DNA of 64,000 nucleotides from positions 1 to 64,000 of the forward strand of contig JARWMV010000026.1 of assembly GCA_030998015.1 (NCBI GenBank), written 5' to 3'. This document shows positions 45,453-55,914 of the stretch, one piece after another. The notes beneath the pieces are model-generated. The model searched no databases and was not told the origin of the DNA. It worked only from the letters and a program-made list of their open reading frames with translations. This DNA is from Ceratorhiza oryzae-sativae (taxonomy: Eukaryota > Basidiomycota > Agaricomycetes > Cantharellales > Ceratobasidiaceae). The position numbers and the translations under genes are program-made. Numbering within the stretch: the stretch's first letter is position 1; each line of letters begins with the position of its first letter.

Positions 45453-47586
45453 TAGAGACTGGCACGGATTACAACGATCGGCGGCTAAGCGGCGGTTATC
45501 TGTCCAGAAAAGGCAACAGATAAGCGACCATCACATGTTGTAGAGTTTTGTATACGATATACAATTACCGAAGTCGGATTTGGATACTATACGCGTGTGA
45601 AAGCGGCTGAGGCACGTATCTGTCGGCTAATAGCAATGTAACTAAGTATGGCAATGTGGTCAAGGCGCAGCACGCAACTACGATGCAGGCTCCGTGGCCC
45701 TGAGCGTCGAGCTCATATAGCAGTTCGAAATAAGTATAGTTAACAGGCAAGAGGTTGTCTAAGACACATTCAACTGTGTACATATTATACCTAACGCAAC
45801 AAACTATGAATATGGCATAGGCGGTTGTCCGCCGTGCGCACGCTAGAGCGTTCGTACACGCTGGTAGCTCGTTTCTCAGCGCCAAAATAAACCAAAAAAT
45901 TGTATTTAAGCAGTGGGCTACGACGCCTTGAGCATATTCTCAGACTGCGTATCATCCATCCGCACATTCCCGTATATTTTGAAGTTTTTGACCGATGTCT
46001 GAGGCATCTCCACCCGAGGCTGCTCTCTCCGCAGCGCCACCCCGGAAACGGCGTTCTCGACCGCGTAGAAGACACCCAATACACTCGCTGTCTGACATTG
46101 ATGCTTGGCATCTGAGCGACCAGCAAATCTGTGGTACGTATGCAATCTTAATATATAATAACTGAAGTCTGAAAATCAGTCTTAGACGCTGCATTAAGTG
46201 CTTGGAAGTCCGACGTCTACAATCATTATAACATTCAACTCATTCGACACTACCGGACTATGGAGACCGACCGGGGCAACTGGGAGGCTCCCGACCACTT
46301 GGAGTTTGCATTCGAGTGCAAAAGTGACCCAGAACATCATACTGTACAGTATCGGCGACGCTCTGAGACTCACAAGGGAACCGGAACTTGAAGACTACAA
46401 TGATTCACTGCCAGGAGAGAAACGGAGGATCTGGAACAATATCTGATACTCCGAACGACTCCCAGTACCCGTCTTTTACCTATGCTCTGCACTTGGCTTA
46501 CCTCGTTATGATCTGCGCTTGTCACTATGTCCCCTTTGCCGGTACTCTTCACGACCTTGTGCGTCGTCATATCGAGCTTCTTCGACCAGGCACTCGCGTA
46601 CCCGACAGTTCGACTTTGTCTCGGAAAACCCGATTGGTTTATGAATCGCAGGGTGAACGAGTGAAGACATATTTTAAGGTATATGCGCCTTGTACTTGTC
46701 TACATGTGTTTGAACTCATGTCCAAACTCTGTAGGATACTCCGTCAGTTCATCTTTCTGTGGACGGTTGGAAGTCACCCACATCCTCGGCCTACTTGGGG
46801 TTAGTTATTCATTGGTATTCGAATGGTCGCCTATGGCACGCTGTACTGGAAATGATCTAGTAAGCGATAAGTGCGCATAAGAAACGAATGGTTTTGCTGA
46901 TTAAAAAATAGTCTTGAAAGCAAGCACACTGGCGAGTACCTTGCTCGTAAAGCTGCAGACTGCCTCATCCGATCTGGGCTTGATTCAAAGGTAAATCGAC
47001 ATCAACTTATGGCCAAATATTTTAGTAACCCTATTGCACATCAGCTTGTTACGGCTTGCAAATTGGGTCATTCAGATAGACCACGCCTGGCTCAGTTTGC
47101 AATCAGGTATCTCAGTGCGCCAGGTAGGTACCTTAGACTAATATCTGCTGCCAGCAAGACTGATATTCAATACAAGCATCATCTGTTGATGTGGAGCGAG
47201 CATTCTCATGCGGCAGGCTTACCATAGGGCATCTTCAACACCAGATGTCTTTGGACACGTTTTGCGCCAAGATGGCACTTAAATCTTGGTACGACACCCC
47301 TCTACTACTGGAGATTGAGGATGTAGCGCACATTCTAGCAGATGCCGGTGGCGTATGTGCTGAGTAGAGTTGAATTGTATTGTGTCTGTGAATATATGCA
47401 CTTAAGAATTCGAGCATCAAACTTTATTGGATACCGGCAATTAACTGCGCACAACGCGTATACATATACCAACTGAGAATCACCACAATCGCCGAACTCG
47501 GCTAATACACGAGCATACCCGATTTGATCACGTAATATCTGCCACTTTTATCCGATCTTATACAATCACATCCGTGCCAGTCTCTA
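45453..47586 (+). mobile_element. hAT-superfamily DNA transposon, non-autonomous deletion derivative, 2,134 bp
   Basis: Terminal inverted repeats start TAGAGACTGGCACGGAT at the left and end with its reverse complement at the right, with looser similarity further in (CGATCGG / CCGATC). An 8-bp duplication flanks it, the hAT hallmark. The left arm of the large repeat serves as the empty site. It encodes the two ends of a hAT transposase on the plus strand but lacks the catalytic middle. CpG content is normal, so the insertion looks young. Confidence 0.92.
45997..47367 (+). pseudogene. hAT transposase with internal deletion and frameshift
   Basis: N-terminus from ATG 45997 (MSEASPPEAALSAAPPRKRRSR). 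Then AWKSDVYNHYNIQLIRHY, a BED-like segment, THKGTG with a one-base frame break near 46,383, YVPFAGTLHDLVRRHIELLRPGT (46,520-46,600), DTPSVHLSVDGWKSPTSSAYLG (46,735-46,800) and HTGEYLARKAADCLIRSGL. After that the protein jumps directly to the C-terminal dimerisation part SSVDVERAFSCGRLTIGHLQHQMS (47,175-47,250), ending at TAG 47365-47367. The central RNase-H-like catalytic segment (NASNN-x-H region) is absent. It is related to the transposase at 61114-64000, which keeps that part. Confidence 0.8.
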
Positions 47587-47594
47587 GTTGAGCT
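47587..47594. other. 8-bp target-site duplication, right copy (GTTGAGCT)
   Basis: See 45445-45452; it directly follows the terminal repeat of the hAT element. Confidence 0.95.
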
Positions 47595-47685
47595 ACATGT
47601 GATGTGGTACAAAAATCGGTGGGGAATCAAACACAAAGTGGTAAACGAAAATGAGCGACTATTCAAGTCAAGAAACACAAACAGG

Positions 47686-47686
47686 C

Positions 47687-47749
<63 letters not shown>
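47686..47749 (-). repeat. (TCTG)16 microsatellite, right arm
   Basis: Sixteen CAGA units on the plus strand, exactly twice the tract length in the left arm (31589-31620). Confidence 0.9.
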
Positions 47750-47815
47750 AAAAGTAGAAAGGGAAGGCATATAGGTTGATGAGAGGAATAGGGGCATATG
47801 GGCGAGCGTATGCGC

Positions 47816-48747
47816 TCAGAACCGGCCAAGTCCGAAGCCTCGGCCGCGGCGCCGCATCCGCAGAGGCGCATCCGAGAGCATTCCAGGGCTGCACTCGTCG
47901 TCCAAGTCGAACCGCCTGGAATGAACGCGTCGGACGGCGACTGGGCGAGAGCAAGATGCGAACGGATTGAAGCGCATGTTCGATTTGGTCTTGGTCTTGG
48001 CCTTGGTCTTGGTGCGCGTGGCCATCGGTGGGGCGGGCGCGTCCAAGTTGCGGTATACGTTGACGACTCGAGGTCCGACCCCTGGGTGGCGGAGATGGTT
48101 CGATGGAAGAGGCACGGCCACCTTGTTGTTGTAGTCTGCGATCACCTCCGCCATGGGGTAGGAGTCGTAGCTGTGCATGAGTGCGCGGACCAGAGCCAGG
48201 AAGTTGAGCAGAACCTGGGCTTCTGCCGCTGTAAAGTTCGAACTCTGGGGAGGTCCGAGTCAGGAGTGAAGATCGGCGGTAGGGTCAGCGCTTACCTTCC
48301 AGTGGCTGGGATTCTTGCTGAGCATAGAGCCAGAGATATTGAGAGCGAAAAAGTCATCGATGAGCTGCTCGGGAGCATCCTGGATTTGTATTCAGCGATC
48401 ATTCTGCTTGGGTTAGCACGAACGCTGCTCACCAAGGGAGAATCGAAATGGAACTCGACGTTGTCGATATGGTAGGCCGCGCAGAGCGTGCTGATCTCGT
48501 TGCGGAGCGAGAGAACGATCCAGCTGGTGATGGGGTTGACCTTGAGCTGAGCGCTCGTGGTCTTTACCTGGAATGTCAGCGCACGCGTGCGAGATGAGAT
48601 AAACAACGGACTCACCATCGGCACCATGATGTTCATGATCACGCCAGCCAAGAGCCAGCTCGGAGTCTCCTCGACGCCGAGCGCGCTCAGGGTGAGCTTG
48701 ATATGAGCCTCAAAGGCACCGGAAGGACCAGGGAAGACGGAAGACAT
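47816..48747 (-). CDS. Orphan protein of unknown function (right-arm copy)
   Basis: Identical in predicted protein to 30591-31522: same ATG context, three introns and basic Lys/Thr then Arg-rich tail. Its 3' flank carries the doubled microsatellite and the hAT insertion, which lies 230 bp past the stop. Function unknown. Confidence 0.65.
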
Positions 48748-49663
48748 AGTGAACGAGTGATGAGCTTGAATGAGTGACGGATGATGAGAGCGAGTGCGGG
48801 AGAGTGATCTCTTGCTGGCCACATGATATATCGCAGCTTGGCTGAAAGGACGGTCCAGCAGTTTGCGCGAGTAATCTAGGTATATTCTGAGCGGACATTG
48901 AATAGACCACGGGAGTAAACGAGAGATATAAAGATGGTCGAGTGATCAGTATGGGTCGGTGGTTGAAGAAGGAAAGAAGCGAGTTCGAATGTGAAATTCA
49001 GGGTAGAGTGCGGGGGGAACTGTTTGCGCTTGGGTGTGTGTGTCGATCACTCGGAGCAGCCAAGTTGGAGAGCCGTGCGGGGACATCAGTTGGACCAGAG
49101 TCAGGATATGGGTAGCAAGAATGTTCTAGACGCAAGTTATGGCCATGGTCGGGCATGCTCGAAAGCCAAGGCAGAGGACGATGTGGAGGGTAGATACGGG
49201 GATGAGGAAAGGAATCGAGAGGCCTGGAACGCGACGGGAGAGAGGGATTTATGTCTAGGAGCCTGAAAAACAAATATATAAGGGGCGTTATACGAGTTGG
49301 TGATGTGTTGGGGATCGAAAGACTACAAGCTAGACGTTTAGGATGTTTTGTGTAGCTGCACCTTGGTGTACGCACCCCACCTTATGACGAGCGGTTGAGT
49401 GATCGTTTGACCTCGTCGGTGTGCTCTGGGTCTTGCGCCGAGTAACCCGTGGCGTTTGTGTAGTAAACTATAAGTAGGCAGACTAGTCCATACAACTCAG
49501 ACTGTATTTTACTAGAAACTCGGGCTCGGTATGGAGATCAGTGAGCGACACGGGACGCAAGACGCCTGCCGTGGTAATGAATCACATGAAGCGTCCAAGG
49601 ACGTTGGATAGTCAGGACAAATCATGCGTATCAACATTTGGTAGACTCATAAATCAGAGGGCG

Positions 49664-49850
49664 TCTCAGCCAAAAGCCGGGAATCTGACTAGCATGAACT
49701 AGAGGCCCAGCGTCTAAGTATGCTTTTTAGTTCTCATCAGATCCTAGTAGCGCTGGTAGCCGCGCTACTCGGGGCCTAGTGAATGCTAAAAAGCATACTT
49801 AGACATGTGGCGCTACTTTGTGCTAGCTAGATTTTCGGCTTTTGCCTGAG
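49664..49850. repeat. Palindromic MITE-like element (right arm)
   Basis: Reverse complement of 29488-29674, with one substitution seen (CCCTC against CTCTC near its end). The inner hairpin GTCTAAGTATGCTTTTTAG is retained. Confidence 0.7.
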
Positions 49851-49907
49851 GTGGGTGGCGTAGCACACACACACAAGTCAAACGACGAGGTAGGCAACAA
49901 AAGAGAG

Positions 49908-49990
49908 GGCCGCTGTGGGAATTGAACCCACGACCTCCTGTAGATTAGAACAAGCCCAAAACAGGAATCATACTACTAGACCAAGCGGCC
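49908..49990 (-). tRNA. tRNA-Pro (UGG anticodon) with a short intron, second copy
   Basis: Same sequence as 29348-29430 on the other strand, with perfect acceptor and T stems. Its 5' end (49,990) is the outer end of the right arm. Upstream sequence is unrelated to that of the left copy, so the two genes share no 5' flank. Confidence 0.9.
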
Positions 49991-50230
49991 GTCGCGCAAT
50001 AAAGAGATCTTGCCGATCAGTACTCACGCCTTCACATCCCGAATATTACCACTTTGCTGATGTTCTAGGACGACAAGGGCTCCATACACACGCTCACTTT
50101 CGAAAACACCCAAGTTGAATTTCCACACAATGGTTTCTAATCATATTTAACCACCCACATCTCAAAATCGACCATACATGCAGGAGCGGCAATCCCACAA
50201 GCCCAACCAGAACAGCTTCACCAAATTCAA

Positions 50231-53200
50231 TCACCACTGGCGAGCCTCTGTCGGGGAAACAAACGCCCTGCTCCTCCCAAGCTCTCCGAACCCGAGCGGC
50301 GAGCGCGGGCCACTCCTGTCACCTTCTTGGGGCGCCCATACGCTGTTCGCGCCTGGTATAATGCTAAGCGGGGATGCGGCGCCCATCCCGGCCGACATCG
50401 AGTTTGCACGCATAGACCCGGTTCGAGAGGGCATGGCCTCTTGAGGACGAGGTGTCCAGATGGAGGGCGCTCCCGAGAGGGACGTGACGCGCGTGTGCGA
50501 GGGGAAGAATACGGGGTCGCTCACTATGCGCCCCGGCATCGGCGCGGGGCTCGCCGCAAATGGTGATGTGGGCGATCGCTGAGTCGGGAACGGGGAGGGT
50601 GAGAAGGCTTGGGTTGGGAATGTAGAATTCGAGTCGCGCATGAAGCTTGGTGTGAGATCAAATTGGGAGCCGTGTCCGAAACTGGGGGCTTGGTTCTCAA
50701 AGGGTGGACTCTGGGTCGGGAACGGGCTCATTGATGCGAACGCGTTGTTCAGACCAGAGTCAAACGTCGAGATGGTCGGGTTTGGCCTCAAAAACGACGG
50801 AGTCGGCCCATGCACAGGATTAGGAGCCTGTGCTTGGAATGGCGGTGACCTAGGGCCAGTCGCGCCGCTCATGACTCGGTCCAACAAATCTTGAGCTGTT
50901 GTACCAGCAGGTTTGGGGAGAGGAGATTGTGCCACGGGCTCAGAGGGAAGGCTGGATGAGGGCTCTGATAAGAATGAAGGGGGCGGAGGAGGCCAGCCGG
51001 GGTTTTGGGGTGGGATTGTGGAACTGTCCGATGAGACAAAACATTAGAAGGATGAAAAGGAAACGAGTGATGTACGTACGGTGGCCCTCCTGCCTTTTGA
51101 GGATAGAGTATCTCCTCTTCGTCATCGTCCTCACCGTACTCGTGTTCGCTGAGCACGGCGTCCATAGCAAGCCGAACCGGGTCGTCCTCGGTCCGAGTAC
51201 TCACAGTCGCCCGATCATCCTCTGGATGGTCTCCCTCTTCTTCCTCTTCCGAATCTATCGTATCGTTTGCCTCTTCTTCGTCATACTTATGATCAAGTTT
51301 CCCCCCGCTCGTTTCTGTCGACTCGAACACATAAGCGCTGCCGACAAGTGACACCGGACATTCCTACCCATGGGAGCAATGAGGCCAACGAATAGCAGAT
51401 AGCCGTAATCAACTCACTGGCATGCCTACAATATACTTTGCGTCTACAATCAAATCCCCAATTCGCATCAACTGCTCTTCGTTTGGATGCACGCTCGCCG
51501 CATCGACCTCTTCTCCTGGTGCCGCGTCAGCCATTCCTCGTTTAAGAGGCGCAAATCCCCTCATATCCACATCCTCTTCCAGCGTGACCGTCATCTCAGG
51601 CAGCGACTCGAGCGGAAACGTTGTCGACAACCGAGTCGAGAATCGCGCCCAGGCAAGCCAAAACGAGGATGGGTTGGGGTGAGTTGGATCGGGTTCGGAA
51701 GATTCTTGTGGATCGGCAGGAGCACTGGGATTGTGTCGTTGGATGTATTCCACATTGGACTTGATCCATTTACTGGCAATTCGAAGCGCGGGCAAGGTTC
51801 GTCGAAACGTGCCAGTGATTTTCTCTGAAAGCCCACCACTTCCGTCCTCCATCAGTTCGGCCTCCTCGACTTCCTTCGTTCCGATATCAAAGAGCACAGT
51901 GAATAGTGCCAGGATGTGCGCGACGACTCTTGATTCGGGTGTCGACTCTACGCCGTCCTTGCTCTTGCCCTTTTCTTTTTTAGGATCGCGGAACATTCGA
52001 ACCTTCCATAGTGCTCCAAGGACGAGAACCAGGACTTGGACAAGGGTTGCAGCAGGGAGGAGGCGTCGGACTGTAAGAGAGGCGAAGCTTGCAAGAACGT
52101 TGTGGGTCTGACGAGCCAGCTTTGCCGGTCTATTGCGGCAAGGCAGCTGTCAGGCATAGAGACCAAGACACAAGGGGAAACAACTCACCGGCACTTTCCG
52201 GCCCAAAGAGCATGCAGCAAGACGACATCCTGCTTGAATTTGCCTCCAAGTCACCAGTGCCCTCTTCTTGCTCTTGAAGTTCCCCTGCCGCCTCTTTTGC
52301 CCGTCTGACTCGCCACATTTCTCGGTCGGCTTCAAGACATTTTGCGAGCGTGCGAATGAGATTGTCTTTGGCAGTCGGGAACGGTCGCCGGACGCAGAGA
52401 GCCGGTAGTAATTAAAGCTGCGCCGAACAAGTCGTGTTGATAAGATAGACAATGGCGAGCTGATTGAATGGGTTCCCTAACAAGGTGGTCAGCCAGACGC
52501 CAGTAAATCCGGGTCGAATATCATGACGCACCATAGTCGGGCAAAAGCAGCCTGGCCTGGAGATAGTACGCCTCGGCTTTGGCATAACGTTTCTCCGGTG
52601 GAGCGTCGTTGTTTTTGTCCTTGCCTCTCCTGCCGCCTCGTGGCCGCCTCGCGCTGCTGCTCTCGTTGTTGTTCTTGTTGGGGTGTGCACCGTACTGTTC
52701 CCGATAGCGCGCCAAGTCTCCCAGGAAGATCAGCGTGCGAAAGACGGCAAGGAGTTTGTTCGAACGATGCTCAGGAGACGGAGGTGGGAATTTAGGTGGG
52801 GCCGGCTCCGTGGGCTGTTCAGTTTCGGCAGCGGGACGAGCCAAGGATTCGCGGTTCTCAAATTCGACAACGTCCATTCCGAGAGTCTTGAGCGCCTTCT
52901 TGGCTTCGTGCAATCCGTGCTCTCGCACGAGTCGGAGAGCCATGCCGGACCAAAACGATCCCTCTGCAGCCAGAAAGGCGAGAAATTTCTGCAAGATCTT
53001 GCGGTTCTCGACTACGTTTTTGTTGGCTGCGGCGTTGTTCCGGACGGGGTCGATGCGAGCCCGGTATCGGGTGATGAGAGCATAGGAGGTATCTGTCCAA
53101 AGTGCCTGGTCGGCCGACTGTGTTTGGCGGGCAAAGGGAAAGTCGAATAGGAGGTCCTTGTACCTGCGCTGGATGCTGCAGAACGGATTAGCCCAGCCGA

Positions 53201-53382
53201 CATACAAGAGAGCTAGGCTGACCGTTTGAACTGGATGTCAATCTCGCGATCCCAGGGATCTCTGAGCTTGAGCTCCTCCCGAAAGTCGGCCACGAGCCCC
53301 TTGGCGTCGCTAAACAACCAAGTCAGATCGAACACGACGGTTTGGTGGGTGCCTACCGGGATATTCTGGAGGGGTCGCCCAT
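50231..53382 (-). CDS. EST1/SMG7-like protein (14-3-3-like and Est1 DNA/RNA-binding domain)
   Basis: Family acts in nonsense-mediated decay (SMG5/6/7) or telomerase recruitment (Est1). The ATG at 53382 followed by a 47-nt intron gives MGDPSRISRDAKGLVADFREELKLRDPWDRE in short blocks, the usual N-terminal helix. Next come QRRYKDLLFDFPFA (53,150), RILQKFL-type KILQKFLAFLAAEGSFW (52,980), FRTLIFLGDLARYREQYG (52,690-52,745) and YAKAEAYYLQARLLLPDYGNPFNQLAIV (52,470-52,590, in blocks), a classical TPR-like signature. The middle has RRTLPALRIASKWIKSNVEYI (51,740-51,800) and the end of that domain DLIVDAKYIVGMP. After an acidic linker (EEEEEGDHPEDD) there is a Pro/Ser/Phe-rich disordered tail. Several introns. 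Divergent from the phosphatase gene, 103 bp away. Confidence 0.8.
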
Positions 53383-53485
53383 CGTCGTCGTGGTCAGGGG
53401 ATCAAATGAACCCCACACGCAAGGGTCCTTGGGATTGGCAGGTGATTGCCATGTGTTATGTAAACCCATTCTGTGCTGGGCGACG
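53383..53485. promoter_or_regulatory. Short divergent promoter between SMG7-like and phosphatase genes
   Basis: Only 103 bp separate the two opposing start codons (53382 minus, 53486 plus), so the 5' control regions must be shared or overlap. No clear TATA box. If the phosphatase starts at the in-frame ATG 53504 the gap is 121 bp. Confidence 0.5.
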
Positions 53486-55914
53486 ATGCAAGAAGAACAC
53501 GAGATGGCCCGCTACGGCACACGGGAAGACGTCGAGGCGGAAACACTGCTGCCTAGTCGGGCACCTGACGCCCTTGAAAAATCTAGCAGAACCACGTCTC
53601 GGATGCTCCATGTTCTCGCGTTTGCTGGCGGAGTCTTGACTTGTATTTTCGCTCGGGCGATTGTCTCGTTCTTTCACAACCGCACGCTCTCCCCCGCCCC
53701 AGACGCTCACTTTCCTCCAAAGAACCCGAGCAACTGGCACCCCTCCAGCTTTCCTTCCAACGTTGGGTACGCCGGTCCGACGCCGACCGGTGCTGAACCC
53801 GCAATTCTATCAGCAGCCTCTGCGTACCCTCAAAATCCTGGCTCAACGGGACTCATAGCTCCAGCATTCATTCGAGGAACCAACGGAACCGACGGATTCA
53901 ATCTGTTTCGAAGCTGGGGCAGTCTGAGCCCGTGGTATTCAGTCCCCAGCGCCGAGTTTGGGTTGCCAGAGGCTGGCGTCGATCCCCCGAAAGAGTGCAG
54001 GATCACCAGTGTACATTTGCTACACAGGCACGGAGCGAGGTGCGGCTAAAATAATGCCTAAAAACCGGCCCTGACCCAAAACGAATAGATATCCTGAATC
54101 GGCGGCCTATTGGGGCTATCCAACGGTACTCGTCAACAAACGTCAACGAATAAAGGACATCCAAGCGACCGACGAGCTCGAGTTTCTCAACGAATGGTAG
54201 GTTGAAACCAAACCAGGCGCGGCCCACAGTAATCAGAATGATATAGGACTTATCCGCTTGGAGCAGCTATTTTAACGCCATTTGGTCGAGCCCAGATGTG
54301 TACGTGCTCGTCTGTACAGTATCTAAATGTACCAGGAGTTTATTTTCTAATTTTAGACGCGCTCGGCGTCTCCTGGCGCATGCGATACGGATTTCTACTC
54401 AACAACTTTACCGAGGCGAATCGGTTGCCCATTTTTCGGACCGAATCGATGTAAGCAGCTCTGAATTGTCAGGTCGTGGCGTTCAACTTTTTCAACTTTG
54501 GCGACGCTGCAGGAATCGAATGCTCGAATCTACAAACAACCTTGCGTTTGGCTTCTTTGGACATCCAATCGAAAACCAATACGAGACCGTGGTCATGGTT
54601 CAGGCCCCTAAAGTACGTATAATAGCTGAGCCGGAAAGGCAGAACGCGGACAAGTCCTAATCGTTTCAGTAGTTGAACAACACAATTTCTCCATACGACT
54701 CGTACGCTCGACTTTCTTCACCCAACGATGTGCAGCATTGATGGATCAGTATCTAGATGTCCAAACGCGAACATCACCAGAAAAGCATACAGAGGCGTGC
54801 CCCGCGCGCAAGAGTGGGTCAAGACGTACCTCGCTAGCGCAGTCGATAGGTTTAATAAGATGGCTCCTAAAGTTCAATGGACCGCAGAGGAAGTTTATGC
54901 CGCTCAAATGGCAAGTAACTCGCTTTCTCAACCGTATGTTCTAGAGTTCGACATGGATACCAGATCTGCCCATATGAGACCGTTGCGCTAGGCTATTCCA
55001 AGTTTTGTGGGCTGTTTTCAAAAGACGAGTGGGAGGGATTTGACTATTCGTAGGTCGCTCGGTCCATGGAGGTCAACATGTGCTAATATATACGGCGTGT
55101 TAGACTGGACCTCGGATTCTGGTACAATCCACCCTTTGCAGCGCCCTCTCTGTTTCCGGATTGATCCATCTTTATGCGGCAGGTACAACGATGCATTCGG
55201 TTCTCCAATCGGACGAGGCCTCGGATTAGGCTGGCTGTCGGAGCTCGTCTCGCGACTTACACACACCCCAATTTCGACCCACAACACGTCCACGAATGCG
55301 ACTATGCATGATAGCCTACGGTTCCCTCTGAATGACGCGATATATGTTGATTCAACACACGAGGCAAGTCTCCGCTTCTCCTGTCTGGTCTGAAGCTAAT
55401 GTATGCGTCTAGACTGTGTTCTTGAACAGTGAGTACCAGAGGTCAAGAAACGTCTTGAGAAATACTGAGGCGCTCTGGCCATAGTTCTCGTAGCAATGAA
55501 TCTGACGCAATTCGCCGTCGATGGACAACTTCCCTCGGACCATATTCCTCCAAACAGAAAGTTCAGGTCCTCTCGTCTCGCCATGTTTGGTACAAACATG
55601 CAGGTCCAAAGTAGGCTTCGCTTTTCCTGCGCTTTGATCCGTTTCTCATTTTCGATCTAGTCCTTTCTTGTACATCCCGCTCCTCACCGCAACTCCGAAT
55701 AGTTGTCAACGATGGTGTCGTCCCACTGACTTCTGTCAAAGGGTGTCCAGAAGATAAAGACGGAATATGCTCGGTGGATACATTTGTTGCGGCACAAAAG
55801 GAAACCATTGGCAGCGCAAGTTGGGAATGGTCTTGTTATGGCGATTGGGAGGTTGATGACGGATGGACGACGACCAGTGGGGCGCCGCCGTCACGCAAAT
55901 CGAGCAAAAATTAA
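53486..55914 (+). CDS. Histidine acid phosphatase / phytase-like, membrane-anchored
   Basis: Releases phosphate from inositol phosphates or other esters. A short cytoplasmic N-terminus is followed by one membrane anchor (MLHVLAFAGGVLTCIFARAIVSFF, about residues 45-68), so it is a type II membrane protein rather than freely secreted. The catalytic signature HLLHRHGAR|YPES spans the first intron at 54,040. Then GFLLNNFTEANRLPIFRTES, LAFGFFGHPIENQYETVVM, CPNANI, ETVALGYSKFCGLFSKDEWEGFDY and GRGLGLGWLSELVSRLTHTP follow. The C-terminal proton-donor region reads VDSTHE then TVFLN and VLVAMNLTQF; family members usually have His-Asp there. One intron (54911-54963) uses a GC donor (ATG|GCAAGT). All other junctions are GT-AG. 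End TAA 55912-55914. Confidence 0.8.

Larger units (their letters stand above)
45341..49990. repeat. Right arm of the 2.5-kb inverted repeat, split by a hAT element
   Basis: Segments 45341-45452 and 47587-49990 are the reverse complement of 29348-31823. The split is exactly at the hAT insertion 45453-47586. All arm genes and the MITE-like palindrome (49664-49850) are present. Microsatellite (CAGA)16 at 47686-47749. Confidence 0.95.

Noticed and set aside
29348..49990. Simple assembly duplication artefact
   Set aside because: The arms differ by seven substitutions, a microsatellite length and a clean hAT insertion with target duplication, which an artefact would not create. Not fully excluded without reads.
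54030..54110. Premature stop after RHGAR in the phosphatase
   Set aside because: A GT-AG intron directly follows RHGAR and joins it to YPES, as in the family.
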